DNA of 43,443 nt. It comes from Entomohabitans teleogrylli. Lineage in GTDB: Bacteria > Pseudomonadota > Gammaproteobacteria > Enterobacterales > Enterobacteriaceae. The stretch spans positions 1 through 43,443 of the forward strand of contig NZ_LLXO01000037.1 of assembly GCF_001484765.1 (NCBI RefSeq), read 5' to 3'. Shown here one piece after another: positions 1 through 7,693 of the stretch. Positions within the stretch are counted from its first letter, which is position 1; every line of letters begins with the position of its first letter. The position numbers and the translations under genes are program-made. The notes under the pieces are model-generated. The model searched no databases. It saw only the letters and a program-made list of their open reading frames with translations, and was not told where the DNA came from.

Positions 1-16
1 GAATAACCGGTAACTG

Positions 17-585
17 TCAGATCAGGTCTGAGCTAATACACTTTAGCCAGTGATACAATCTGCTGATAGATACGTTCAGGTCATCGGCAATATCCTGGAC
101 TTTTTCCCCGGCGACCTTCCTGTTTTTCATTCGCCTTATAGCTTCTGTTTTCAACTCCACAGAGACACTTTTTATGCCAGGAGATCTTTCCCATATCCTG
201 TTTTTAAGGATATCTCGTCGGGCATATTGTTTCTTCAATATAGAACCGGAGCGATTACGCCAGTCAGGATCTGACTTTAGTTGCCTTCTCTTTATTCTCA
301 TCATGGCTATTTGTTCTGCGGGATCCAGTTCTCCCTTGGCTATTCTTTCCTTCATATATTCACTTTGTTTCTCCAGATATGAAATCCCTGCCAGTGCGAT
401 GTGCTTCGGTATGTTCCATTTTTCACGATATTCGTCAGCGCGTATTCCATGCACAAACCAGATATGGCGCGGTAAAAAAATGAGCAATTTGCCACACTCC
501 AGACAGGGTATTTTTTCCCGCTCATGATATGCCAGAACCTCTTCACGCGTTTTGAATGGCCTGTTCCTCTCTTTTTTGTATACAA
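17..585 (-). CDS. Ros/MucR-like zinc-finger regulator, reading frame shifted at an A-run
   Basis: Most of the protein is read from 17 to about 571 on the minus strand. It contains a CLECG knuckle followed by the two histidines of PRHIWFVHG, then DEYREKWNIP, as in Ros/MucR (PF05443) zinc-finger DNA-binding regulators. The C-terminal third has a probable helix-turn-helix (EKVQDIADDLNVSISRLYHW). In this frame the only usable start (TTG at 487) lies after the zinc-finger cysteines, so it would cut the domain. The conserved N-terminus (FKTREEVLAYHEREK) continues upstream without a start. A TTG at 585 behind AAAAGGAG opens a short ORF in another frame. The two frames join exactly at AAAAAAG (571-577), which sits as A AAA AAG in the first frame, the classic -1 slippery heptamer. 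Either the gene uses frameshifting or transcript slippage, or one A has been lost. As the last gene of the T6SS block it may regulate it, but that is inference. Confidence 0.6.
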
Positions 586-647
586 AGACTCCTTTTAAAA
601 AATGGCAAGGTCACATATCCCTTATTGGTACATAAATCCCCCGACGT

Positions 648-2024
648 TTACTGACTTTGTTCCGCCTTCGTATCCAGTAAAATGACATAGCGATTCAGCA
701 ACTGATTTAACCGGGTATCAATCTGCGTCAACAGCGTCGGCGAAACCTCTCCGGTCTGTTTTTGTTCTTCCAGTTGCCTAAGCAGTTCTTCAAGTGGCGG
801 CTCCTTTAACGACTGCCGGATGCTGTACACCGCTGTTTTTAGTTCCGAACCGGTCAGATATCGCCCCTTACGCTCATCCAGTGCATCCAGCTGCGCCGAC
901 AGGCGCTGTAGCTGGCTCTGCGCCTGTGCGTAGCCATTCAATGCCTCTGTGGACAGGGCGCTCAGCTCCCGCTGTTTACGCCACTGCGCGTTCAGCGCCC
1001 TGACCTGAGGATTATCCGGCCACAGGGCATCAAGCTGGCGTAGCTGGCGATATCCCTGCTCCAGCGGCCAGCGGGCAGGTAATTTGTTTAACTGCTCCAG
1101 TTGCATCTGACTTGCCGCAATTGTTCTGTCCTGAGCCAGCAGCGCCTTATCCTTTACATCCAGCGTTGCCAGCTCGCCGCTCTCCAGCGACTGCGGTAAT
1201 GGCATGACAGACAGTTGTATTCGCTGGATTAGCGCGTCCGGCTGATTAAGCAGCGACCAGCCCCATAATCCTGTTCCGCCGAGACAGGCCATCACAACCA
1301 TTCCGGCCATAAATATCGGCCATGCCCGTTGCCGGGAGATTTCAGGGGATGGCGCGGATGGACTGGCATCCTTATCGTTTTGCTGAGCGGGTCTGGTTGC
1401 AAAAACCGGCTGTGGACTTTCTTCTGACTTTTCTGGTTGCTTCATTTCCTTGCGGGGTAATTCAGGGGGAGTGATAGTGGTTTCCGCTCCCTGAGGCGCC
1501 AGCCGCTCCAGACGTAGCGCCGTATTACGAAACTGCCCGGCCAGCACATCCAGTTTCGTCATATGCCACAGTTCACACTGTTGAAGCGTGGTTTCGATGG
1601 CAGAAAGATGCTGTACACAACGGTAGATCTGCGGCAGATCCTGATACTGAATATCCAGCGTTCTCAGTGCCTGCTGCATTTTTTCTGTGACCCAGCTGAG
1701 CAGTGATATTCTGGAATGTACCTGTACCGGCCAGAAGTCGGCCCATCGCTGGAGCAGTATGTCCAGTGAACCGAGTCCGTCTGCCATCCCTGCCAGCCCC
1801 TGCCGTCTGGTTATCGCCAGTACGTAACAGACCAGCGTCTGTAATTCCACGCCATTTTGCCGGAACAGCGCGAGGCTGAGTTTTTCCACCTGACGCCAGT
1901 CCACATCCGGTCGGGCCGGGTGAGTCAGTTTACTCATTTCAGCCTGCAGTTCACCGGATTCCTTATAAGTACAGGGATCGCCGCCCATGACGAACTGGCT
2001 GATAAAATTCGCGTTACTTGCCAT
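648..2024 (-). CDS. T6SS VasL/TagA-like protein with ImpA N-terminal domain
   Basis: The first ~130 residues resemble the ImpA_N domain of TssA-type proteins. A variable Pro/Glu-rich linker follows, then one membrane segment near residues 236-256 (PIFMAGMVVMACLGGTGLWGW) and a Gln/Leu-rich, probably coiled-coil C-terminal region. This layout matches VasL (TssA-like, membrane-anchored), which in related systems assists or caps sheath growth. The start ATG overlaps the tssE stop (TGATG), so the two are probably translationally coupled. It is the last secretion-system gene of the block. The true baseplate TssA is the separate gene at 8613-10223, so this is a second ImpA_N protein rather than a duplicate. 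Confidence 0.8.
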   Translation of the reverse strand: MASNANFISQFVMGGDPCTYKESGELQAEMSKLTHPARPDVDWRQVEKLSLALFRQNGVELQTLVCYVLAITRRQGLAGMADGLGSLDILLQRWADFWPVQVHSRISLLSWVTEKMQQALRTLDIQYQDLPQIYRCVQHLSAIETTLQQCELWHMTKLDVLAGQFRNTALRLERLAPQGAETTITPPELPRKEMKQPEKSEESPQPVFATRPAQQNDKDASPSAPSPEISRQRAWPIFMAGMVVMACLGGTGLWGWSLLNQPDALIQRIQLSVMPLPQSLESGELATLDVKDKALLAQDRTIAASQMQLEQLNKLPARWPLEQGYRQLRQLDALWPDNPQVRALNAQWRKQRELSALSTEALNGYAQAQSQLQRLSAQLDALDERKGRYLTGSELKTAVYSIRQSLKEPPLEELLRQLEEQKQTGEVSPTLLTQIDTRLNQLLNRYVILLDTKAEQSQ

Positions 2025-2452
2025 CAGTACGCCCGCTCCTGTTGTTTGAGATGGCGCAGAACAATTCGTCCTTCCGGAGAAAACACGCCATCAAAGCGTA
2101 TCCAGCCGGTATTGGGAAGCTGCGCGTGGATCAGGTAATTAAGATGCCCCGGACGGGGCTGGGGGAGTAGCTCCACCTGTATCTGACTCAGGCGTGGTTC
2201 ATAACGCAGCAGCGTTTCTTCAATCTGACGCATCAGGCCATGAATACCTGCAGCCATCCCCTGATGGATCAGACTGAGATCCGGCAGACCGTAATCCGGC
2301 AAATGCGCCAGTGTGCCTGCCCGACAGTTGATAATGCGTTGCATATTGTCCATCACGGAAAGGATAAGCTGATCCCGCTCGCTGACCTGTTCCAGCGGTA
2401 ACTCGCCGCTGAAACTGAATGTCAGCATTTCATATAAGGAAGGTGTCGACAT
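2024..2452 (-). CDS. tssE: T6SS baseplate protein TssE (gp25-like)
   Basis: A 142-residue protein of the GPW/gp25 family, the T6SS counterpart of the phage T4 baseplate wedge protein gp25, which helps initiate sheath assembly. The recognisable part is the central region with HLPDYGLPDL followed by a helical stretch and YEPRLSQIQVELLP, typical of the gp25 fold. It sits 3 nt after the tssJ stop and overlaps the next gene. Length and position (tssF-tssG-tssJ-tssE) fit the family. Confidence 0.9.
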   Translation of the reverse strand: MSTPSLYEMLTFSFSGELPLEQVSERDQLILSVMDNMQRIINCRAGTLAHLPDYGLPDLSLIHQGMAAGIHGLMRQIEETLLRYEPRLSQIQVELLPQPRPGHLNYLIHAQLPNTGWIRFDGVFSPEGRIVLRHLKQQERAY

Positions 2453-2455
2453 CGG

Positions 2456-2992
2456 TTATTTATCCTTGAGAGGCAGCAGTCGCAGGTCGCTTCTCATCAG
2501 TTCAATCGAGCGCGGCTTGTCGGCCTCCAGTTCGTCCCTTTTGATCACCAGACGCCAGCTGTCGCTTTTTTCATCAGGGTGATAAAACTGCCCAATAATG
2601 GCGACAAACTGCGTCTCTTTATCCAGCGGCACATTCAGGGATGCCGTGCCTTCTGGTTTTACCCAGACGGTGTGTTTTGCCAGTACGTCCTTCTCCAGCG
2701 TCTTCTCTTCCTGCATAAACAGGGTGTCATAATCCGCCTTATCAAAATCTTCGCGGGTTTTCAGTTGCCAGACATGCACCATCGTGGAAAGCGGCGTATC
2801 TTCCGCATCCGTATTCAGGGTGCTGCGGGAGAAGAAATCGAGATGCAGTATTTTGATTTGTTTGTAGAAAACGGCTGAGGCCACGCTTTTCGATTCATCC
2901 ACCACTTTCTGAATCAGCCCGCAGCCACTCAGAACAACCGTCAGCATCGCCATACAGAGCAGCGCCGGACGTTTAAAACGAATAGGAAACAT
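2456..2992 (-). CDS. tssJ: T6SS outer-membrane lipoprotein TssJ
   Basis: The N-terminus is a lipoprotein signal: a charged start, the hydrophobic stretch LLCMAMLTVVLSG and a lipobox LSGC with the acylated cysteine at residue 24. The 178-residue protein otherwise matches TssJ/VasD/SciN, the lipoprotein that anchors the TssJLM membrane complex to the outer membrane by binding TssM. It overlaps the end of tssG by 20 nt, so the baseplate genes and this lipoprotein are one translational unit. Confidence 0.93.
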   Translation of the reverse strand: MFPIRFKRPALLCMAMLTVVLSGCGLIQKVVDESKSVASAVFYKQIKILHLDFFSRSTLNTDAEDTPLSTMVHVWQLKTREDFDKADYDTLFMQEEKTLEKDVLAKHTVWVKPEGTASLNVPLDKETQFVAIIGQFYHPDEKSDSWRLVIKRDELEADKPRSIELMRSDLRLLPLKDK

Positions 2993-4061
2993 GAGTCATA
3001 CTCTCCCTGTTACGAATGGAAAAAGCGGGCATTAATCCCTGATAACGCCCCAGACTGACCGTCACTGTTCCGGTCGCGGGCGCGGCAAAGGAGGCGCGAA
3101 GGATGCCGGTACGGCTAATCTGTACACGCTGTTTTCCCAGCCGGGCAGCAGGCAACAGGCTGACGGGCAGCGTCAGTTGCAGACGGGCCTGACAGCGCCA
3201 GCCCAGATAAACGCGCAGCAGCACCAGCAAATCGCTGTGCAGTTGCCCGCCGGGCAGCCAGCCACGTGCTTCTGCGGCATCTTCGGTATACAGTTTCAGC
3301 AGCAACTGGCTGTTGACGTCGGTGCCGGTACGCCCCAGCAGCGTTCGCGTTTTCAGGCTGATGGGCGAATTTTTTGACAGACCGGCAGGGGCCGGGAGAA
3401 TAACAGGCTGCGGATCGTGAGGCACTACCGTCGCTTTCGTCAGCGGGGCAAGCAGTCCCACCAGTGCCGTGACGCCTTCCGCCGTGCGCGTCGGCAGGCG
3501 CATCACGCTGAGCAGGGCCAGAAAACGGGATACCGGCGTGGCGATATGGTTCTCGCTGCCGGGAATACCCAGCCCGATGAGTCCCAGCAGACAACGGGAA
3601 ATGTCATCCACGGCACCTGCTTCAAACGACGCCGGGTAGTTATATTTGCGCCAGATGCGGTAATACTGAGTGATAAAGCGATGGTTAAAAATATCGAGAA
3701 ACGCCATCACTGCGTCATGTCCGTCATGACGCTGGGTAATGTAGTCCAGATAGGCGGTTGGCAGTGGCGAATCCACGCCGTACAGGCCGAGAAAGGTGGT
3801 GCGCACCGTGGGTGGCGCGTCGGGATTGCCCACGTCACGTTCAACGTTCTTTAACTCGCTGACCGGAAAGCCCATTCCGGGATGGGGACGAAAGCGCACC
3901 GCATCGGTGGCGGGGCTGTCGGTACTGCCCAGTGGCGCGTTCTGCTGGCTCTGTTCCAGCAACTGGCAAAAACGGTAAAAATTGATCCGCGCAATATCCG
4001 GGGCCAGCCGGTCGGTCAGCCCGGTACGCGCTGGCTGTGATGCTCTGTCCATTGCAGGCAC
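2973..4061 (-). CDS. tssG: T6SS baseplate protein TssG
   Basis: A 362-residue protein with the TssG (ImpH/VasB, DUF1305) pattern: an N-terminal NFYRFCQLLEQ helix, then PLGSTDSPATDAVRFRPHPG and FLGLYGVDSPLPTAYLD. TssG forms the baseplate wedge with TssF, TssE and TssK. The start overlaps the end of tssF by 46 nt, a tight arrangement common for this pair. An internal start nearer the tssF stop is possible, because the first residues (MPAMDRASQPARTG) are not conserved in the family as I know it. Confidence 0.93.
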   Translation of the reverse strand: MPAMDRASQPARTGLTDRLAPDIARINFYRFCQLLEQSQQNAPLGSTDSPATDAVRFRPHPGMGFPVSELKNVERDVGNPDAPPTVRTTFLGLYGVDSPLPTAYLDYITQRHDGHDAVMAFLDIFNHRFITQYYRIWRKYNYPASFEAGAVDDISRCLLGLIGLGIPGSENHIATPVSRFLALLSVMRLPTRTAEGVTALVGLLAPLTKATVVPHDPQPVILPAPAGLSKNSPISLKTRTLLGRTGTDVNSQLLLKLYTEDAAEARGWLPGGQLHSDLLVLLRVYLGWRCQARLQLTLPVSLLPAARLGKQRVQISRTGILRASFAAPATGTVTVSLGRYQGLMPAFSIRNRESMTHVSYSF

Positions 4062-5776
4062 TTTCCTGTGGGTTGCAGAATTAAGGTCAGTTGAGTGAAT
4101 AAGTGGATATCGGCATACAGTGCGAAAAAGCGGTGCAGCAGTTCACCAAACAGCGTGATATCACCTTCTCCGGCAAAGCCGTTACTGTCCAGCGTCACCT
4201 GAATATCCACGCCACGCAGCAGAAAGCCTCTTTCAAAACGCTGTATCAGGCTGTGCTGAACGTCGACAATCGCCTCCAGACGACGGCGGTTCATCTCGCT
4301 TTCGGTCCAGTCGTAAAGCGCCAGCGTTCCGCGCAGAATTTCGGCGTTATCCATCATCGATAAAAAGTTAGAACCAAGGTGACTGAGCACCCGCCAGTGG
4401 AAGCGGTCACGCGCCGGGGGATAGCAGGGCTGCGTCGGAGCACACAGGTTACGCACCCGCAGGACATTCTGTGAGGCATGAACTGGCGTATCGAGCAGCG
4501 TGCTCTGTAAGGCTTTACGGGGAAGCTGCCCGTTGGTGCCGGTCAGGCTTAAAGAGAGCGTTTCATCCTCCAGCATCCGGTCAGTATCAAACGCATCGCC
4601 GCCCAGAATCAGCCAGGTGTCATGCAGGCCGGAAGGGCCGCGCTTTACCCGCGTGTGGTAATAGCGTTCCGGCGCATCGTGGCGCAGCATCCCGCCCCGG
4701 TGACGAAAGCTGGAGAAGGGGACATACGCCTGACTGCCGGTATGGCGCGAAGAAATAATGTTGTCGACGGAATAAATCTCGGTATGCCCGTCCTGAATGC
4801 GCATCGGGCGCAGCAGAAATTCGTTTTCCAGTGGCGAAAGGTGTAACGGATCGGCTTCGAGCGGGAACAGGTTGATGACCGGCACGCAGTGCAGGCGGAG
4901 ATTGTCGGTATTAAACGGCAAATCATGAGGCCAGTTTTCCGCCAGCACCACGTCAATCTCAAAGCCGGTTATCCCTTCCGGCCAGATGACGTTCTCCAGC
5001 CCGTTGAGTGCCACAAACATAAACTTCTCGCGGAAGGTGAAATACTCCAGCAGCAACTGGTAGCCGCTGAACGCCGACTCGCCTTTTGGCCAGAGCCTGT
5101 CATTATCCTCAAAGCCCAACGGGGAAAAGTGTGCGTCAAGCGTCCGGCGATCCTGCCCTGGCAGACGCAGCCAGAACTGCTGCGTACCAAGCGTTAAAGC
5201 CCGGTGCAGCGCACAGGCCACCGGACTGTCGGCATTGAGAAAGAGCGGCAGACGGGATAAATCGATCTGTGACCAGTCACCGACCAGCGGGCCGCATTCA
5301 AAGCGCAGACGGATAACCGGGCGTCCGTCCGGTTCATATTGCAATGACACGTCCGGCAACGCCAGCGGATGCAGCGTGATATCCCGCGTGGCGCTGTAGA
5401 AACAGCGCGTTCTGCGCTCGCCAACCGGACGCGACAATACCTGAAAATCGCTCAGCGTTTCGCTCTGCTTCATCTGCCGGTGATCTGTCGACAGTTCAAC
5501 CACGGAAAGTGACGGGATGGTTCGCAGGTAGTGAGGCCACAGCAGGCTGACCAGCCCTTCAGTCAGTTCCGGCAGATCGTCGTCCAGCTTTTCGCGCAGG
5601 CGGCCCATTAAAAAAGCAAAGCCTTCGAACAGGCGTTCCACATAGGGATCGCGTGCGCCGGGTTTATCAAGATTAAGCATCGCAGCGCGGTCGGGGTAAG
5701 CCTGCGCAAATTCTTTCCCCGCTTCACGCAGGTAGCGCATTTCGGCTTCGTAGTAGCGTTGGGTTAAGTCGTCCAT
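4016..5776 (-). CDS. tssF: T6SS baseplate protein TssF
   Basis: A 586-residue protein beginning MDDLTQRYYEAEMRYLREAGKE, the hallmark N-terminus of TssF (ImpG/VasA, DUF879). This is the main wedge protein of the T6SS baseplate. Further family features are FAQAYPDRAAMLNL, DPYVERLFEGFAFLMGRLREKLDDD and the C-terminal part with GNFLSMMDN-type and LFGELLHRFFALYADIH motifs. It starts 210 bp downstream of the DUF6392-like immunity gene, so it may depend on read-through from the long operon or on a local promoter in the AT-rich gap. Confidence 0.95.
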   Translation of the reverse strand: MDDLTQRYYEAEMRYLREAGKEFAQAYPDRAAMLNLDKPGARDPYVERLFEGFAFLMGRLREKLDDDLPELTEGLVSLLWPHYLRTIPSLSVVELSTDHRQMKQSETLSDFQVLSRPVGERRTRCFYSATRDITLHPLALPDVSLQYEPDGRPVIRLRFECGPLVGDWSQIDLSRLPLFLNADSPVACALHRALTLGTQQFWLRLPGQDRRTLDAHFSPLGFEDNDRLWPKGESAFSGYQLLLEYFTFREKFMFVALNGLENVIWPEGITGFEIDVVLAENWPHDLPFNTDNLRLHCVPVINLFPLEADPLHLSPLENEFLLRPMRIQDGHTEIYSVDNIISSRHTGSQAYVPFSSFRHRGGMLRHDAPERYYHTRVKRGPSGLHDTWLILGGDAFDTDRMLEDETLSLSLTGTNGQLPRKALQSTLLDTPVHASQNVLRVRNLCAPTQPCYPPARDRFHWRVLSHLGSNFLSMMDNAEILRGTLALYDWTESEMNRRRLEAIVDVQHSLIQRFERGFLLRGVDIQVTLDSNGFAGEGDITLFGELLHRFFALYADIHLFTQLTLILQPTGKCLQWTEHHSQRVPG

Positions 5777-5893
5777 TCAGACCCTGTGATTTAATTAACG
5801 AATAATAAACGTGTTTTTTAGTTTTAAGAATGAAATGAATTGATATCAGCAAGTCGGGAATTTTAAATACACCATATTAAAATATATGGTTGA

Positions 5894-5920
5894 AGCGTGA
5901 CACCATATTTCTGTCACGCT
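5894..5920. other. inverted repeat in the immunity-tssF gap
   Basis: A perfect 9 bp stem, AGCGTGACA / TGTCACGCT, with a 9 nt loop. It lies in the 211 bp AT-rich gap between the DUF6392-like gene and tssF. There is no strong T-tract on the minus strand, so it is a weak terminator at best. It could instead be an mRNA stem-loop or operator. Nothing else in the gap is recognisable. Confidence 0.5.
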
Positions 5921-5987
5921 GAATATTTAGCATTGTTATTTTCAGTAAATTAAACGCTTACATGATGTTCGCGTCAAATACATTCAA

Positions 5988-6479
5988 TCAGGATGAAGTT
6001 AAGTTAAAATATTGCCAGCGCAATTCTGATGTCGGCATATATGTAATACTCTTAACTAACTCATCAGAGTCATAGGCTACTCTCATCGTAACCGGAATAT
6101 GAAAACCATCAATCGAAAACCGTTCAACCCATCCAAACATCGTAGTTCCTATCATCCGGGGTGGAATAGATTTGTCTGGTAAGCCAAATGTTTCATGTAC
6201 CCACTTGCGTGACATTTTACTTTGCAGTGGTAAAGGTGGTTTATTAGGGAAAATCCAGTTTTTTACCTTGTCATGTTGAATATAAAGGGTCATTTCGTTG
6301 AAGATTTTCCCATCACGCCTGAATGATAAAAATAACCCTTCTTTTGCCATCTCCAGGTTGAGATTTGGGGAGCCTGCATAACCTTTAGGTTCTGTTTTGT
6401 AAGTAATGACACCATTATCAATTAGTTCGGGGTAGCTTTTTTCTAAGCTATAAATTAACGCTTCAATATTCACGGTCAT
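5988..6479 (-). CDS. DUF6392-like probable immunity protein (orphan)
   Basis: A 163-residue soluble protein (MTVNIEALIYSLEKSYPE..., with VKNWIFPNKPPLPLQ and SRKWVHETFG). I recognise it, from memory, as the DUF6392 family, whose members lie behind pyocin, Rhs and T6SS nuclease toxins as immunity proteins. Its ATG overlaps the stop of an upstream toxin-tail fragment (ATGA at 6476-6479), the usual coupling of toxin and immunity genes, but the toxin is reduced to its last 64 codons. It is therefore probably an orphan immunity gene kept after its toxin was replaced. The family call is from recall; the coupling is seen directly. Confidence 0.7.
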   Translation of the reverse strand: MTVNIEALIYSLEKSYPELIDNGVITYKTEPKGYAGSPNLNLEMAKEGLFLSFRRDGKIFNEMTLYIQHDKVKNWIFPNKPPLPLQSKMSRKWVHETFGLPDKSIPPRMIGTTMFGWVERFSIDGFHIPVTMRVAYDSDELVKSITYMPTSELRWQYFNLTSS

Positions 6480-6670
6480 TTATATAATCCCTGTTCTGAG
6501 TTTAACTTGTGTATTCTCGCTCTGGCATCTTTCAGTTGTTCTTCTGATGCTCCTTGATCTTTTAATTTTGGCTCTAATGCGTCAAAATTACGATCGACTA
6601 CAGCTCTAAGGTTCCTGGCATGTTTGGCAAGATTATCAGCATTATTACGCCCGTCAAAAGTCTCTGGGTG
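6476..6670 (-). pseudogene. orphan C-terminal tail of a toxin (probable nuclease)
   Basis: An open frame of 64 codons with no start, entered directly after a TAA (6671-6673). It begins HPETFDGRNNADN and ends with KLNSEQGLYK, overlapping the next ATG. A charged helical sequence ending at an overlapping immunity gene is how the tails of nuclease effectors such as Rhs or pyocin tips look. The frame contains no other methionine that could start a useful protein. I read it as the leftover tip of a displaced effector. The exact toxin family is not determined. Confidence 0.65.
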
Positions 6671-6686
6671 TTACTTCTTTATTGGT

Positions 6687-7148
6687 TTATTTATTGCCGT
6701 TTCTTTCACATAATGATTTTTCTTTAACGTATTTCGTTGCCAGACCCGGCATCCACCCAGACGGGATACCATTACAAGCAATATAATTTCTAGATAATAA
6801 TTCTTTTTTGTAAATTGAAGAAAAAATCAACATTGCGCAAATAGAGGAAGCAATAATAATCTTAATTATTAACCAAAGGCGCACCATTGTTACTTTAGAT
6901 AATCGCCGCCCACTAATAGCAAAAAACAAAATCTCAAACGACATTACATATAATGTAAAAGGTAAAAAGATAATTAATATATACCCCCAGCTATATACAA
7001 TAATATCATTCCATAAAAATAGTTCATAAGTAGCATAACAGCCAAAAAAAACAAAAGTTGTGGATAAAAAAAATATAAATATGGCTCCGCAAGTTAACTT
7101 TAGCTTTTCTTTTAATGCATTTATAGTCATATCTATTTCAATTCCCAT
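6687..7148 (-). CDS. DUF1240-like membrane protein, probable orphan immunity
   Basis: A 153-residue, very AT-rich gene encoding three hydrophobic segments (about residues 18-42, 50-78 and 89-113). The C-terminal motif IPSGWMPGLATKYV with flanking cysteines matches, from memory, the DUF1240 family of small membrane proteins. An alternative ATG at 7130 fits better with the stop of the upstream tail fragment (TAG at 7133-7135). Its place behind a broken toxin tail suggests immunity against an effector acting at the inner membrane or in the periplasm. That role is inferred from context only. Confidence 0.6.
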   Translation of the reverse strand: MGIEIDMTINALKEKLKLTCGAIFIFFLSTTFVFFGCYATYELFLWNDIIVYSWGYILIIFLPFTLYVMSFEILFFAISGRRLSKVTMVRLWLIIKIIIASSICAMLIFSSIYKKELLSRNYIACNGIPSGWMPGLATKYVKEKSLCERNGNK

Positions 7149-7283
7149 TTGCTCACATTATTTAGTTTATCTTTTAAATACTCCTTTACTTCATGTTCCA
7201 GTACTTCCTTCCCTTTAATAAGCATGTGTTTTGCCCACATGGCTCCCAAATCCCTTCTTCAATCTCTCTGGCTTCCTTAATAT
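7133..7283 (-). pseudogene. degenerate toxin-tail fragment before the DUF1240-like gene
   Basis: A 39-codon open tail (from about 7252: DLGAMWAKHM..., ending NNVSKWELK) runs into the start of the DUF1240-like gene. Just upstream, in another frame, KEAREIEEG would continue naturally into it, so a frame break is visible around 7253. It has no start codon or ribosome-binding site of its own. It is interpreted as the broken C-terminus of a former effector. Confidence 0.5.
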
Positions 7284-7294
7284 TATTTTATTAT

Positions 7295-7693
7295 TTACTT
7301 GATCACTAACTTCCCTGAGCATCTAATAAATAAAACAAAGTAAGAAAAATAATACCATCCCATTAGCAATGTGTTTGATATTAACGCAAGCACCTCTAGC
7401 TTATTATAAGCATCTACACCCCTGAATATTATATCTGTCAATAATAAAGCAATGAATGATAATAGACCACCTGTACAACACCCAAAGAACAAAGAATAAA
7501 AAACATTTAATTTATAAAAAATATCAGTAACAAATAAAATAACAAAGGAAAATGAAAGGTATAAAATTAGGTAAGAATACCAGTAAAAATCATGAAGTTG
7601 ATGTTTGGCGTCAACTTTATAAACAAGATAAACATTAACAAATAATGATATAATAAAAAATAAAAGTAATACTATAAATCTAAATATTTTCAT
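7295..7693 (-). CDS. four-helix membrane protein, probable immunity to the PAAR effector
   Basis: A 132-residue protein with four hydrophobic segments (about residues 5-26, 38-58, 64-90 and 108-127). Its ATG overlaps the stop codon of the PAAR effector (AATGA), so the pair is translationally coupled. This is the typical arrangement of an effector and its cognate immunity protein. A membrane location fits protection against a toxin acting in the periplasm or arriving through it. No family was recognised; function is inferred from position. Confidence 0.6.
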   Translation of the reverse strand: MKIFRFIVLLLFFIISLFVNVYLVYKVDAKHQLHDFYWYSYLILYLSFSFVILFVTDIFYKLNVFYSLFFGCCTGGLLSFIALLLTDIIFRGVDAYNKLEVLALISNTLLMGWYYFSYFVLFIRCSGKLVIK

